DNA of 64,000 nt from Cohnella hashimotonis (GCF_030014955.1 NZ_JAGRPV010000001.1:6138001-6202000), one strand, 5' to 3'. Shown: positions 38,541 to 48,058, counted from the first letter of the stretch. Notes: generated by a model not told the origin, from the sequence alone. Numbers and translations are program-made.

Positions 38541-38570
38541 AGTTTAACCCAAACCTCACATCTCTGTCAA
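38541..38570 (-). promoter_or_regulatory. Promoter of the pur operon
   Basis: On the minus strand TTGACA (38570-38565), 18 bases, TAAACT (38546-38541), about 25 bases upstream of the aptamer. Confidence 0.65.
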
Positions 38571-38606
38571 ACGAAAAGGCGAACGCTAGCGATTGCTGAA
38601 AAAACG

Positions 38607-38619
38607 AATGTTCGGATTT
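38607..38619 (-). promoter_or_regulatory. PurR box
   Basis: AAATCCGAACATT on the minus strand fits the B. subtilis PurBox consensus AWWWCCGAACWWT at every position. It lies 37 bases upstream of the -35. A degraded inverted partner, AGCGTTCGCC, lies at about 38578-38587. This indicates PurR/PRPP control in addition to the riboswitch. Confidence 0.75.
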
Positions 38620-38776
38620 TGGTCATACAATTCCGAGGCCGGAGGTTAGATTAAGAAATTTTCAGTAAATTTAATATTATGGAGGTTAAACAAAAGCCGC
38701 CCTTCGTTCGCGTCGCCGCTCATGCAAAAGGATGCCTCCGGCCCAAAGGCCTTCGACACCCTCTTGAAACTTGCGA

Positions 38777-39526
38777 TTAACGAACCTTCCGCCTACTCGC
38801 CCGCCGCGACGCCAGCCCGCGAACCCATCGTTCCAGCTGGTCGAGCGGCAGCTTGTACAGCGCCAACGACCCGTTAACGGTCCTCGACGCTTCCGGCAAA
38901 GAGGCGATTCGTCGCAGCAGCCGCCCTTCGCGTGTCTCCGGCGACGACGGGACCCAGAACTGGATGTACCGGACCCCTGCATAGCCTTCGCGGATATCTT
39001 CTACAAGCTCGCTTGCCGCTGCGAGCAGCAAATCCGGCGTGCGCCGCTTCTCTTCGATATAAAATACTTCAAGCTGACAATTCTCCCGATCCTCGTATTC
39101 GCCCGGCCCGGTGCCGTAAGCAAAGCCAAAGGCGCCCAGATTCTCGTATGTATCCTCGCAATGAATCAGCATCGCCCTGCCGAGCACGAGCGGACTCGCG
39201 AGAAAGCTCAGCTTGGTTGCAAACGAATAAGGGAGATGAAGACTGGCGTGACGCGATATTAAATAACGGAGGTAGGAAGCGTGGTCCATCTCCAGCTCGC
39301 AGCGCCTGAATATGCAGTTCGCATGGATGATCGCCCTGCCGGCCACCGTCTCTACCTCCCGGATCTTCTTTCCTATCGTGCGGCGGAACCGCTCCGCCGT
39401 CGCTTCGCGGAGCGGCCGAAGTTCTTACTGTTGCGGCTTTACGCGAAGATTGTCGTTCGCGATGACGATTTTGCCGAAGCCGCTGCCCTTCGTCGGCTTT
39501 TCCATCGTTGTGGGAACCGGGAACAT
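38777..39526 (-). pseudogene. Acetyltransferase-like gene interrupted by an in-frame stop
   Basis: From ATG 39526 (AAGGAGG upstream) a frame of 33 codons, starting MFPVPTTMEKPTKG, ends at TAA 39427-39425. The same frame then stays open without a break to 38777, giving ELRPLREATAERFRRTIGKK followed by the 189-residue downstream ORF. The distance 39526 to 39346 is exactly 60 codons. Downstream translation could restart at GTG 39346, which has its own GGGAGG site, so a product of 189 residues is possible. The body looks like a GNAT-type or related domain (AMLIHCEDTYENLGAFGFAYGTG), weakly. Alternatives are two genuine genes or a sequencing error. Confidence 0.5.
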
Positions 39527-39571
39527 ACTCTCGACCTCCTTCGACAAAAATTGGATACATATCCATTTCAA

Positions 39572-40087
39572 CTATACACGATTCCATTTGCACAGCATAG
39601 ACAAAATGTGCTCGATATCGCCTGCGTAAAGCGTCTCTTTGCCCAATGCGCCGTCACGCACGCCGTAAGGCCGGACGAACTTCGCGTACAGCCGGTTCAA
39701 GTATTTGTTGTCGGATTGCGCGGTTAACCGGACTTCCCGCACCTCGGGATGCCGCTCCGCGATCGATCGAATCGTAAAGCCGAAGCCGTCAAGAAATACG
39801 CGGGTCCCCCGATGCGAGCGGACGGCGAGCGCCAGGTCGATCAGAGCGACGTCTTTGTCGTTGAACGCTTGCTCCCTCGTCCCGTGGTAGTAAGCGCCCA
39901 GCCCCACCGCTTCTCCGCCTTCTCTCACCAACACGATCGATCCCTCCGTGATGTATTGATAGGCCAGCGTAACCGTATCCAGCACTGAAAACGAAGGATG
40001 CACGTCTCGCATATGTTCGAGCAGAAACAGGCTGGCTTGCGCAAAATCGTCGTCCGTCGCGCATACCGCGCATTGAAGCGCCGTCAT
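39572..40087 (-). CDS. GNAT-family N-acetyltransferase
   Basis: 171 residues: N-terminal ATDDDFAQASLFLLEHM, mid-domain strands SIVLVREGGEAVGLGAYYHG, an acetyl-CoA-binding-loop region SHRGTRVFLDGFGFTIRSIAERHP, and the terminal segment SDNKYLNRLYAKF. The substrate is unknown. It lies between the cyclic-nucleotide ABC exporter (28 bases upstream) and the interrupted acetyltransferase-like gene, probably one transcript. Confidence 0.7.
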   Translation of the reverse strand: MTALQCAVCATDDDFAQASLFLLEHMRDVHPSFSVLDTVTLAYQYITEGSIVLVREGGEAVGLGAYYHGTREQAFNDKDVALIDLALAVRSHRGTRVFLDGFGFTIRSIAERHPEVREVRLTAQSDNKYLNRLYAKFVRPYGVRDGALGKETLYAGDIEHILSMLCKWNRV

Positions 40088-40115
40088 TCAAACCTCTCCT
40101 TTCGTGGCCGTCCGC

Positions 40116-42245
40116 TCAAGCTCTCCGCTCGAGTGCGCGGCTCAATTCGTCGCGGATCTGCGTCGAGCCGCTCAGCAGCCGCTGAAACGTCTCCCGGCGC
40201 ATCGACAGCAGCACGGAAGGACCCATCGCGCGCACGGTGGCGGTCCGCGGCACTTCCTTCATAAGCGCGATCTCGCCGAAATAATCGCCGTCCTGAAGCG
40301 TCGCGACACGTCGTTCGCCCGCATCTTCCGTCTGCTTGGTCACTTCGAATTTGCCGCGTACGATAATATAGAAGGTATGTCCTTCCTCGCCTTCCCGGAC
40401 GATCGCCTCGCCCTCTCGGCACGTCTGCGTCGAGAAGGCGGCAGACAGACTGTCCAGCAGTCCCGCGTCGATCCCCGCCAGAAACGGCAGCCGCGCCAGC
40501 CAATCCGTGTTCACGTCCGCATGCAGTCCGTCCTCGGACAGCCGGAAGCCCTGCTGCTTTTCCCACAGCCGCGCATAAGCGCCGCCCAGGACGAGGAGCT
40601 GCTCATGCGTGCCGCTTTCGACGACTTTGCCCTTGTCGAACACATAGATACGATCGGCTTCCACGACCGCGGACAGCCGGTGCGTCACCGATACGACCGT
40701 CTTGCGGCCGCGCAGCGACAGCACCAGCTCGTTCACCGCCGCCTCCGCCCCCGGATCGAGCGCCGAGGTCACTTCGTCGAGCAGCAGCACGTCGGGATCG
40801 CGGAGCAGCGCCCGGGTCAGCGCGATGCGCTGGCGTTCCCCGCCTGAGAAGCTGCCGCCCTCCTGCCGGACGAGCGTATCGAGTCCGTTCGGCCAACGCG
40901 CGACCGCCTCTTGCAGCCCGCTTTTGCGCACCGCTTCATTCAAATCGGCCTCGCTCAGTCCTTGCTTGTCCAGCAGCAGATTGTCCCGGACGGACGCATT
41001 GAACAAAAACGTATCCTGCCCGACGAGCAGCGCCAGCTCGCGCAGGTTGCGCTCCCCGATCTCGCGTAAGTCCAGGCCGTCTATCGCGATGCGTCCCTTC
41101 CTCGGATCGTACAAGCGGGCGAGCAGCTGCAGCGCCGTGCTCTTGCCCGAACCGCTGGCGCCGACGAACGCCGTGTAGCTGCCGCCCGCGATGCCGAGCG
41201 ACACGCCGCGCAGCTGGTCCGCTCCCTTTTCATAGCCGAAATCGACGCCCTCCATCGCAATCTCCCGAATCGGACCCGCGGGCGAACGGGGTTCCGCAGG
41301 CTCCGGCACTTCCGGCTCGCGCGCCATCAGCTCTCCGATTCTGGCGAAGCTCACCCGCGCCTCGATCATGCCGGGAATCAGATAAGTCAGGTTAGTTGCG
41401 GACTGGCCGACCGTCATGAACAGCGTAAAGAACGCCATGAAGCCGCCGATCGTCAACTGGTCGCGAAAGATCAGGTAACCGCCGAAGCCGATCATCGCGC
41501 CGTTCAGGACCATCAGCGACACCAGCGGCAGACGCTCCATCCAAGAAGTGATGAGGCGGAGCCGCAACCCGTTTTTCAGCATGTCCCCGATAAGACGAGC
41601 GGACAGCTGGCGCACCCGCTCCTGCTGATGAAGGCTGCGGATCGTCTTGTGTCCCTTCACCGTCTCGTCGATCGCATTCATAAAGCGCTCCTGCGACGAC
41701 TTGAGCTGCTGCTGGCCGGCTTCGGCTCTGCGCTGCAGCAGCTTGGGCCCCGCAATCATGAGCGATGCGCCCGCGAGCATGATCAGGGTCAGCCTCCAAT
41801 CGAGCGCGAACAGCATGCTGATCCCCAGGCAGGCGCTGAGCGTCTGCGCGAACAGCATCGGCACCGTCGCCCCAACGGTGCGCTCGACCGAAGCGGTATC
41901 AGTCGTAAAGCGTGCGACCAAGTCGCCCGTGCCGTACTCCCTGTAGAAGGAGATCGATTGACGCTGAAGGCGCTCGAACAGATCGAGACGAAGCTTCGCG
42001 ATGCCTTGGCCGACTAACTTTCCCAGCGCGTAGTCGCCGGATAAAGAGGCGGTGATCGACAGCACCCCCACCCCGATCAGCAGTCCCAGAATCAGCGCGA
42101 ACATGCCGCCGTCCTTCGGGACGAACGCTTCGTCGACCAGATACTTCAGACTGAGCGGCGCGGCGACCGCGTACGCGGCTTCGATCAGGATGCAGAGCAG
42201 GAGCAGGGCGAGCAGCCCTCTGTAGGCGGTGAAATATTTCAGCAT
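40116..42245 (-). CDS. ABC exporter with C-terminal cyclic-nucleotide-binding domain
   Basis: 709 residues: six membrane helices (about 10-300), an ATPase with Walker A GASGSGKST, signature FSGGERQRIALTRA, Walker B VLLLDEVTSALD and H-loop VTHRLS, then a domain of about 130 residues of the cNMP-binding fold (FYIIVRGKFEVTKQ, DGDYFGEIALMKEVPRTATV). The phosphate-binding-cassette-like FGEIALMKEVPRTATV retains the Glu and Arg expected for cyclic nucleotide contact. Fusion of export and nucleotide sensing is the notable feature. The substrate is unknown. Confidence 0.88.
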   Translation of the reverse strand: MLKYFTAYRGLLALLLLCILIEAAYAVAAPLSLKYLVDEAFVPKDGGMFALILGLLIGVGVLSITASLSGDYALGKLVGQGIAKLRLDLFERLQRQSISFYREYGTGDLVARFTTDTASVERTVGATVPMLFAQTLSACLGISMLFALDWRLTLIMLAGASLMIAGPKLLQRRAEAGQQQLKSSQERFMNAIDETVKGHKTIRSLHQQERVRQLSARLIGDMLKNGLRLRLITSWMERLPLVSLMVLNGAMIGFGGYLIFRDQLTIGGFMAFFTLFMTVGQSATNLTYLIPGMIEARVSFARIGELMAREPEVPEPAEPRSPAGPIREIAMEGVDFGYEKGADQLRGVSLGIAGGSYTAFVGASGSGKSTALQLLARLYDPRKGRIAIDGLDLREIGERNLRELALLVGQDTFLFNASVRDNLLLDKQGLSEADLNEAVRKSGLQEAVARWPNGLDTLVRQEGGSFSGGERQRIALTRALLRDPDVLLLDEVTSALDPGAEAAVNELVLSLRGRKTVVSVTHRLSAVVEADRIYVFDKGKVVESGTHEQLLVLGGAYARLWEKQQGFRLSEDGLHADVNTDWLARLPFLAGIDAGLLDSLSAAFSTQTCREGEAIVREGEEGHTFYIIVRGKFEVTKQTEDAGERRVATLQDGDYFGEIALMKEVPRTATVRAMGPSVLLSMRRETFQRLLSGSTQIRDELSRALERRA

Positions 42246-42336
42246 ATGGTCTCCCTTGCAGGTGCGAGCGGATGATCGCTTGATAGTTGCAACTTTGAGA
42301 GGGTTACTCTGTAGCCTACGTTTTTGCTCATCAGAT

Positions 42337-43614
42337 TTAGATTAAATTGCTTCTCGGTTTCATGTCTAAATAGTCCAGCGCCAATTCGGCAAAGCGATAG
42401 GTGCTTTCTAATCTAGACATGAATTGTACCTTGTTGCGAAAATCGAGGTAGTACGCTTCCAATTCCAAATCTCTATAATCATGAAATGCAAATGGCAAAA
42501 GTTCTTCTTCCATCATTTCTTGCAAAACGCAAATCATAAATTTCTCTTCCTTTTGATCGCTGAGGTAAACATTTAAAAAAGTTCGGTTCGCTTCCAGTCT
42601 GTATAGGATTTTATATTGATTTTTCTCATATATAAATTCGGCCCCCAAGGACATCCATTCCTTAAGATTCCCTCTTCGAATCGAAAAACCTTTGCGCCTA
42701 TAATGAAGATCCGCGGATTGCTCCAATGCTTCATTCATATCGAAACTTTCATGGATTTGAGACTCCAAAAAGGGAATACCTTTTACCAGTATGTTTTCCA
42801 ACACCAGCTTCAGCTGTCCCTTTAAGGCCTTTTCCGATTTGAATAAGAATTTCTCATTCAGCCCCGCATCCCGTTTCTTAAAATATTGTTCAGGAGGTTG
42901 GTCGCTTGGGTAGCTATATCCGACCGCTAGGCTCTCATTATCAAAATGGAATGATATGTAATACCGAAATCCGCCAATGGATTTTCTAAAATATAAATTA
43001 TGATATTTCCCATGTAGTTCCGATTTCACCGTATCCTGAACATATCCTCGTCGTTGCAGTTCTTCGCCGCATTCGCAAATAATAATCTTGCTGACCTGTA
43101 TCGGCTTTTTCCCGGATAACTGCTGTGCCTCGCACCTCTCCAGTGTCTCCTGATCGGCTTGTGCGAAAAAATCGTATTCAAATTGTTCTATGTCTCTCCA
43201 CGCGAATGCCTTTTTTAAAATCAGTAGCAACTCGTGATGCGCCATCCCGGCTTGAATTAAATCGATTTGACCCGGATTAATTGCATACGGCTTTAGCTGC
43301 TCATAAGAATCGGCCTTTTGACTTGCCTCGCCCATTTCACGATAATAGTAAACCATTTTATGTCCAAGATCATAGACATTGAGTTCCAAGTAATAATCCA
43401 GAAAAAATTTAAAATCAATAACAATCGTTTTTAGTGCCAAAGACAGCGATTGTGCGCGTTTCTGAGCGTTTACAAGTCCGTCCTTAAGCGCAAGCGCAGT
43501 CCATTTGTCGCCCGCCGGAAAGGCATAGACTTGCAGCTTTGACTTCGAGGCCCACGCTTGAATGGCTGCCGTATCGAATGACTGAATCAATAGCAAAATG
43601 GAATTTTGACTCAC
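42337..43614 (-). CDS. Orphan protein of unknown function, AT-rich gene
   Basis: 425 residues, not recognised. There is no signal peptide or membrane helix; composition is rich in aromatic and charged residues (YYYREMGEA, EYDFFAQADQETLERC) and a CEC pair lies mid-protein (IIICECGEE). The start MSQNSILLLIQSFDTAAIQAW suggests a Rossmann-like first strand. Its base composition is visibly more AT-rich than all neighbours, with many A/T third positions, which suggests recent transfer. It is flanked by a terminator at 43712-43752. It may be a self-contained accessory gene. Confidence 0.75.
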   Translation of the reverse strand: MSQNSILLLIQSFDTAAIQAWASKSKLQVYAFPAGDKWTALALKDGLVNAQKRAQSLSLALKTIVIDFKFFLDYYLELNVYDLGHKMVYYYREMGEASQKADSYEQLKPYAINPGQIDLIQAGMAHHELLLILKKAFAWRDIEQFEYDFFAQADQETLERCEAQQLSGKKPIQVSKIIICECGEELQRRGYVQDTVKSELHGKYHNLYFRKSIGGFRYYISFHFDNESLAVGYSYPSDQPPEQYFKKRDAGLNEKFLFKSEKALKGQLKLVLENILVKGIPFLESQIHESFDMNEALEQSADLHYRRKGFSIRRGNLKEWMSLGAEFIYEKNQYKILYRLEANRTFLNVYLSDQKEEKFMICVLQEMMEEELLPFAFHDYRDLELEAYYLDFRNKVQFMSRLESTYRFAELALDYLDMKPRSNLI

Positions 43615-43711
43615 TTCGCTCGCTTCGCTCCCTTAGAAGGAAAATGAACCAAAATGATGAATAGAGGCGTATGGCATCATTTTATCTAACAAACGTTTAT
43701 TTTGCACACAC

Positions 43712-43752
43712 AAAAACCTCCAAGCCTTTGAAAGAAAGGTTTGGAGGTTTTT
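43712..43752. terminator. Strong bidirectional terminator after the purine permease gene
   Basis: AAAAACCTCCAA pairs with TTGGAGGTTTTT, with an inner CCTTT/AAAGG stem. Confidence 0.9.
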
Positions 43753-43766
43753 CTGATAAAGTATGT

Positions 43767-45158
43767 TTAGCCTTCAGCGCCGATGAACACGTAACGCGCG
43801 ATGACGAGCACGAACAGCACCCACATCAGCCAGTGCACCTGGTACTTCTTCTTGCCGGCCAGATTGGCGATGACGGCCAGCACCACGTACGAGATGATGC
43901 CGAAGGAAATGCCGTTGGCGATGTTGTAGGTGAACGGCATCATGGCGATCGTCAGAAATGCCGGAATGCCGACGACGAGATCCTCGAAGTCGATCTCCTT
44001 GACGGACTGCATCATGAGCACGCCGACGATGATGAGCGCCGCGCTCGTCGCCGGGGACGGCACGAGCAGCGCGATCGGCGCGAGGAACAGCGACAGCAGG
44101 AACAGTACGCCCGTCGTCGACGAGGTCAGACCCGTACGGCCGCCTTCGGCGATACCGGCGGAGCTCTCGACGAAAGCGGTCATCGTGCTCGTGCCGAGCA
44201 TGGCGCCGCCGCTGACGGCTACGGCGTCGACCAGCATCGCTTTGCCGACGAGCTTGCGTCCCTTCTCCTTATCCTTGAAGAAGCCGGCACGATTGGCCGT
44301 ACCGACCATGGTGCCGAACGTATCGAACAGCTCAACGAACGTGAACGTCGCGATCGCCGAGAGCAGACCGGTCGTCAGCAGGTCGCCGAAGTTGAAGTCC
44401 CAGAAGTTCAGCTTGCTGAAGTTCGGCACCCAGTCCGCGGACTTCATCGAGTCGAAGCTGACGACGTCCACGCCAGGAATGGCGCCGATGAGCGTCGTAA
44501 GCAGGATCCCGTACAGAATGGCGCCGCGAACGCGGAGCACCATCAGCGCGCTGATGATCAACAGTCCGAGCACGGTCAGCCATACGGACGGCTCGGTGAT
44601 GTCGCCGAGGTGGAAAATCGTCTCGTTGCTGTTCAGGTTGCTGTAGGAGCCGGCCGCGTAGTCTGCGAACGGGCTCAGCGAGATCGTCAGCAGGCCGCTG
44701 CCTTTGAGGCCGATGATCGTGATGAACAAACCGATGCCGACCGTGATCGCAAACTTGATGCTGTCCGGGATCGCGACGATCAGCATCTGACGAATCTTGG
44801 TGACGGTCAGAATAATGAAGATAATCCCCGAGATGAATACCGCGGCCAGCGCCATCGAAGGCGATATTGCGTGGTCGGTCGCTTTGGACGCTACGACTGT
44901 CGTCGCGAAGTAGGCGTTGAGCCCCATGCCAGGCGCCAGCGCGACCGGGAAGTTGACAAACAAGCCCATCGCAAGCGTAAAAATGCCGGCGCCCAGCGCC
45001 GTTGCGAGGAAGATGCCGTACGTGTCGAGCCCCGATCCTCCGAGCACCAGCGGATTGACCGCCAGGATGTACGCCATCGTCATGAACGTCGTAATGCCCG
45101 CCATGATCTCCGTGCGTACGTTTGAACCGAACTCCTTCAGCTTAAAGAAACGTTCCAT
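43767..45158 (-). CDS. NCS2-family guanine/hypoxanthine permease
   Basis: 463 residues, about 12-14 membrane segments, AzgA/PbuG branch: REIMAGITTFMTMAYILAVNP-like start, GLFVNFPVALAPGMGLNAYF, and FVELFDTFGTMVG. It imports hypoxanthine or guanine by proton symport. The guanine riboswitch in its leader supports that substrate. I chose ATG 45158 because the protein family begins there; the longer frame reads back into the riboswitch terminator. Confidence 0.92.
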   Translation of the reverse strand: MERFFKLKEFGSNVRTEIMAGITTFMTMAYILAVNPLVLGGSGLDTYGIFLATALGAGIFTLAMGLFVNFPVALAPGMGLNAYFATTVVASKATDHAISPSMALAAVFISGIIFIILTVTKIRQMLIVAIPDSIKFAITVGIGLFITIIGLKGSGLLTISLSPFADYAAGSYSNLNSNETIFHLGDITEPSVWLTVLGLLIISALMVLRVRGAILYGILLTTLIGAIPGVDVVSFDSMKSADWVPNFSKLNFWDFNFGDLLTTGLLSAIATFTFVELFDTFGTMVGTANRAGFFKDKEKGRKLVGKAMLVDAVAVSGGAMLGTSTMTAFVESSAGIAEGGRTGLTSSTTGVLFLLSLFLAPIALLVPSPATSAALIIVGVLMMQSVKEIDFEDLVVGIPAFLTIAMMPFTYNIANGISFGIISYVVLAVIANLAGKKKYQVHWLMWVLFVLVIARYVFIGAEG

Positions 45159-45241
45159 CGTCTCCAAAGCTCCCCTTTCGCCCCTTAAAAGTTGGCGCCA
45201 CAACCAAAAAACCCAGAAGATACTTCTCCTAGGTTCCGCAT

Positions 45242-45302
45242 AAAAACGCGTTCTCATGCGCGGAGCCGATCGGTAGATCGCAGCTCCGCCTCGCGCGTTT
45301 TT
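45242..45302 (-). terminator. Riboswitch terminator of the purine permease
   Basis: AAAAACGCG and CGCGTTTTT form the outer stem and GCGGAGC/GCTCCGC the inner stem, ending in five T. The 5' arm begins immediately after (and touches) the 3' strand of the aptamer P1, so the two structures may compete. Confidence 0.8.
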
Positions 45303-45366
45303 CGTAGCCAGGTCCTTTGCGGTGACCTTGTAGAGACATCCGGGCCAATCCCCGGAAATATACGAA
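45301..45366 (-). promoter_or_regulatory. Guanine riboswitch aptamer of the purine permease
   Basis: P1 TTCGTA/TACGAA encloses CCGGGGATTGGCCCGG (P2 and loop), the GTCTCTAC junction and a P3 ending in CCTGGCTAC. The J3/1 specificity base is C, so guanine/hypoxanthine. Confidence 0.9.
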
Positions 45367-45403
45367 TCGATATGCAATTGTTTTAAGTTATGGTCACTCG
45401 CCT

Positions 45404-45433
45404 ATTCTAGAGCCGAAATTTGTCGGATGTCAA
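45404..45433 (-). promoter_or_regulatory. Promoter of the purine permease
   Basis: On the minus strand TTGACA (45433-45428), 18 bases, TAGAAT (45409-45404). The transcript starts about 30 bases before the aptamer. The remainder of the spacer, 45434-45568, is AT-rich with nothing I can name. Confidence 0.75.
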
Positions 45434-45568
45434 CAAAAACATGAATATTAAAATGCGAAGCGTTTGTCTATGTTAATGATTTAGCATTATTATCAAGGAT
45501 TCGCCTGTAAATGTATATTGAAAGCGGAATCAAAGTGAACATTGAAGCGGTTGAGCGAAGTCATCGCC

Positions 45569-46348
45569 TTATCGGAGCTTAAGCGCCAGTAAGCCGAGAT
45601 ACTCCTTAAGGGCCGTTCCCGTCGTGCCTGCAGACGAGCTATTGGGCGCGAGCAGGCCCGGGTAAAAGGAGAAGCGCCCGCCGCTCGAAAGATAGTCCGT
45701 CGGGAAAGGCTCGGTCTCGACGCCTGCCAGACGAAATTCCCGCACTGCCCGCGGCATGTGGAAAGCGGAGGTGACAAGGACCGGATGCGTCAAACCGGAC
45801 GACTTCAGCATTGCAGCCGTATAAACCGCATTCTGTTCGGTATTCAGCGAGCGGTTTTCAACGAGGATGTCGCTCTCCGGCACGCCCAGCTGAATCAGCT
45901 GCCTCTTCGCGATATCCGCTTCGTTGCCGCTGTCGGAGAATACCTGTCCGCCCGAAAATAAAATCGGCATGCCTATCGTCCGGTGCAGCCGGACCGCCGT
46001 CAACAGCCGATTGGCCGCGCCCCCGAACAGATTGCCTTCTCCGCCAAGATCGGGCGTCCCGCGGCTAGCCCCGCCTCCCAGCACGACGATGACGTCGCCC
46101 TGAACGGCGCTCGGCTGATCGTATTGCCGCTCGAGCGCTCCAATCAAGAGCCGGCTCGTCAGCGGTATGACCGAGAGGTATAACAGCAGCGTGATACCGG
46201 CGATCAACATCGCCTGCTTGCGCGACTTCCTCCATAGCCAGAGCGAGGCCCCCGCCAGCAGCACAACAAAAATGCCCGGCGGCAGCACGAAGCTGTATAC
46301 GAACTTAATGATGTAAATCAGCCTGAAGCCCTCCCTTTGACCGGTCAT
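45569..46348 (-). CDS. YdcF/ElyC-family (DUF218) membrane-anchored protein
   Basis: 259 residues: two N-terminal membrane helices (about 12-34 and 45-63), then the DUF218 domain with VIVVLGGGAS, ILFSGGQVF, VENRSLNTEQNA and VTSAFHMPRAVREFR. The family is linked to envelope-related functions in other bacteria (ElyC, SanA), with no firm reaction. The ATG lies right after the guaA terminator, whose 3' arm supplies AAAGGGA as ribosome site, so expression may depend on read-through. Confidence 0.8.
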   Translation of the reverse strand: MTGQREGFRLIYIIKFVYSFVLPPGIFVVLLAGASLWLWRKSRKQAMLIAGITLLLYLSVIPLTSRLLIGALERQYDQPSAVQGDVIVVLGGGASRGTPDLGGEGNLFGGAANRLLTAVRLHRTIGMPILFSGGQVFSDSGNEADIAKRQLIQLGVPESDILVENRSLNTEQNAVYTAAMLKSSGLTHPVLVTSAFHMPRAVREFRLAGVETEPFPTDYLSSGGRFSFYPGLLAPNSSSAGTTGTALKEYLGLLALKLR

Positions 46349-46352
46349 GAAA

Positions 46353-46389
46353 AATCCCTTTTATCTGCCGATGGCAAATAAAAGGGATT
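46353..46389 (-). terminator. Terminator after guaA
   Basis: AATCCCTTTTAT (46353-46364) and ATAAAAGGGATT (46378-46389) form a 12-bp stem, with TTTTT following on the minus strand. Confidence 0.8.
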
Positions 46390-46395
46390 CGTTCT

Positions 46396-47937
46396 TTATT
46401 CCCACTCGATCGTCGCCGGCGGTTTCGACGTGATGTCGTAGACGACGCGATTGACGTCCCGCACTTCGTTGACGATACGTACGGATATCTTCTCCAGCAC
46501 TTCCCACGGGATGCGCGCCCAGTCGGCGGTCATGCCGTCGATGGAGGTAACCGCGCGGATGCCGACGGTGTAGGAGTACGTGCGGCCGTCGCCCATGACG
46601 CCGACGCTCTTCATGCCCGGCAGCGCCGTGAAGTACTGCCAGATCTCGCGATCGAGGCCCGCCTTCGCGATCTCGTCGCGGAGGATCGCGTCGGACTCGC
46701 GGACGATCTCAAGTTTGTCTTCGGTCACTTCGCCCAGCACGCGGATCGCAAGGCCCGGGCCCGGGAACGGCTGGCGCATGACGATCGCGTCAGGCAGGCC
46801 CAGCTCGGCGCCGACCTTGCGCACCTCGTCCTTGAACAGTGCCTTCAGCGGCTCGACGAGCTTGAACTTCATGTCCTCCGGCAGGCCGCCGACGTTGTGG
46901 TGCGACTTGATCGTCTGCGCCGTCGCGGTGCCGCTCTCGACGATGTCCGTATACAGCGTGCCTTGCGCCAGGAAGGCGAAGTCGTCGAACTTCGCGGACT
47001 CTTCCTCGAACACGCGAATGAAGTCGCCGCCGATGATCTTGCGCTTTTTCTCCGGATCGCTGACGCCCTTCAGGTTGCCCAGGAACCGCTCGCTCGCGTC
47101 GATCTTGACGACGTTCATCTCGAACTTGCCGACGAACGTATCCATGACGCTCTCGGCTTCGCCCTTGCGCAGCAGGCCGTGGTCGATGAACATGCAAGTC
47201 AGCTGGTCGCCGATCGCGCGGTGGATCAACGCCGCTACGACGGACGAGTCTACGCCGCCGGACAGTGCGCACAGCACTTTTTGATCGCCGACTTCGCGCT
47301 TGATCTCCTCGATCATGTCCTCGATGAACGACTCCATGCTCCAGTCGCCTCTGCAATCGCAGATGTTATAAAGGAAGTTGCGTATCATCTCGTTGCCGTA
47401 CACGGAGTGACGAACCTCCGGGTGGAACTGCACGGCGTACAGCCGGCGCTCCGGATGGCTCATGGCCGCGACCGGCGCATGCGGCGTGCTGGCGTCGACG
47501 CGGAAACCCTCAGGCAGCTCGGTGACATGGTCGCCGTGGCTCATCCAGACGGTCTGGCGCGTCTCGAGATCGCGGATCAGATGCGAGTCCGCGACGAAGT
47601 CGACGTCCGACTTGCCGTATTCGCGCTTGGATGCCGGCTCGACCTTGCCGCCTTGCTGGTGGGTGATCAGCTGCATGCCGTAGCAAATGCCGAGAATCGG
47701 AACGCCGAGCTCGTAAACGCCCGGATCGACGGAAGGCGCGCCTTCCGCATAAACGCTGGCAGGACCGCCAGAGAAAACGATGCCTTTGGGATTAAGCGCG
47801 CGGAGCTTGTCCGCCGGCGTATTGTGGGGGAGCAGTTCGCTGTACACGCCGAGATCGCGGATCCGCCTGGCGATAAGCTGGTTGTACTGGCCGCCAAAGT
47901 CGAGTACGACGATCATTTCATGCATTTGATTAGTCAC
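46396..47937 (-). CDS. guaA: GMP synthase (glutamine-hydrolysing)
   Basis: 513 residues, equal to B. subtilis GuaA: a class I glutaminase ([15 protein letters not shown], nucleophile Cys; HPE near 180) then an ATP-pyrophosphatase with PP-loop SGGVDSSV and the C-terminal dimerisation domain ending KPPATIEWE. It converts XMP to GMP. I chose GTG 47937 because it aligns with the B. subtilis N-terminus MTKLVNEMI; AGGAGG lies 14 bases before it, a rather long spacing, and ATG 47925 is the alternative. It has its own promoter. Confidence 0.96.
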   Translation of the reverse strand: MTNQMHEMIVVLDFGGQYNQLIARRIRDLGVYSELLPHNTPADKLRALNPKGIVFSGGPASVYAEGAPSVDPGVYELGVPILGICYGMQLITHQQGGKVEPASKREYGKSDVDFVADSHLIRDLETRQTVWMSHGDHVTELPEGFRVDASTPHAPVAAMSHPERRLYAVQFHPEVRHSVYGNEMIRNFLYNICDCRGDWSMESFIEDMIEEIKREVGDQKVLCALSGGVDSSVVAALIHRAIGDQLTCMFIDHGLLRKGEAESVMDTFVGKFEMNVVKIDASERFLGNLKGVSDPEKKRKIIGGDFIRVFEEESAKFDDFAFLAQGTLYTDIVESGTATAQTIKSHHNVGGLPEDMKFKLVEPLKALFKDEVRKVGAELGLPDAIVMRQPFPGPGLAIRVLGEVTEDKLEIVRESDAILRDEIAKAGLDREIWQYFTALPGMKSVGVMGDGRTYSYTVGIRAVTSIDGMTADWARIPWEVLEKISVRIVNEVRDVNRVVYDITSKPPATIEWE

Positions 47938-48029
47938 GAGAAGTAGACGAGCCTCCTGTCCGGGCCTGACGCCGTCGTACGGCGCCGGAGATGAACCATA
48001 TTGCACGATAAACGGAATCGATTGAAGCT

Positions 48030-48058
48030 ATTATAGACTTGCTGCGTGACAGCGTCAA
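48030..48058 (-). promoter_or_regulatory. Promoter of guaA
   Basis: On the minus strand TTGACG (48058-48053), 17 bases, TATAAT (48035-48030). No purine aptamer is visible in this leader. Confidence 0.85.
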
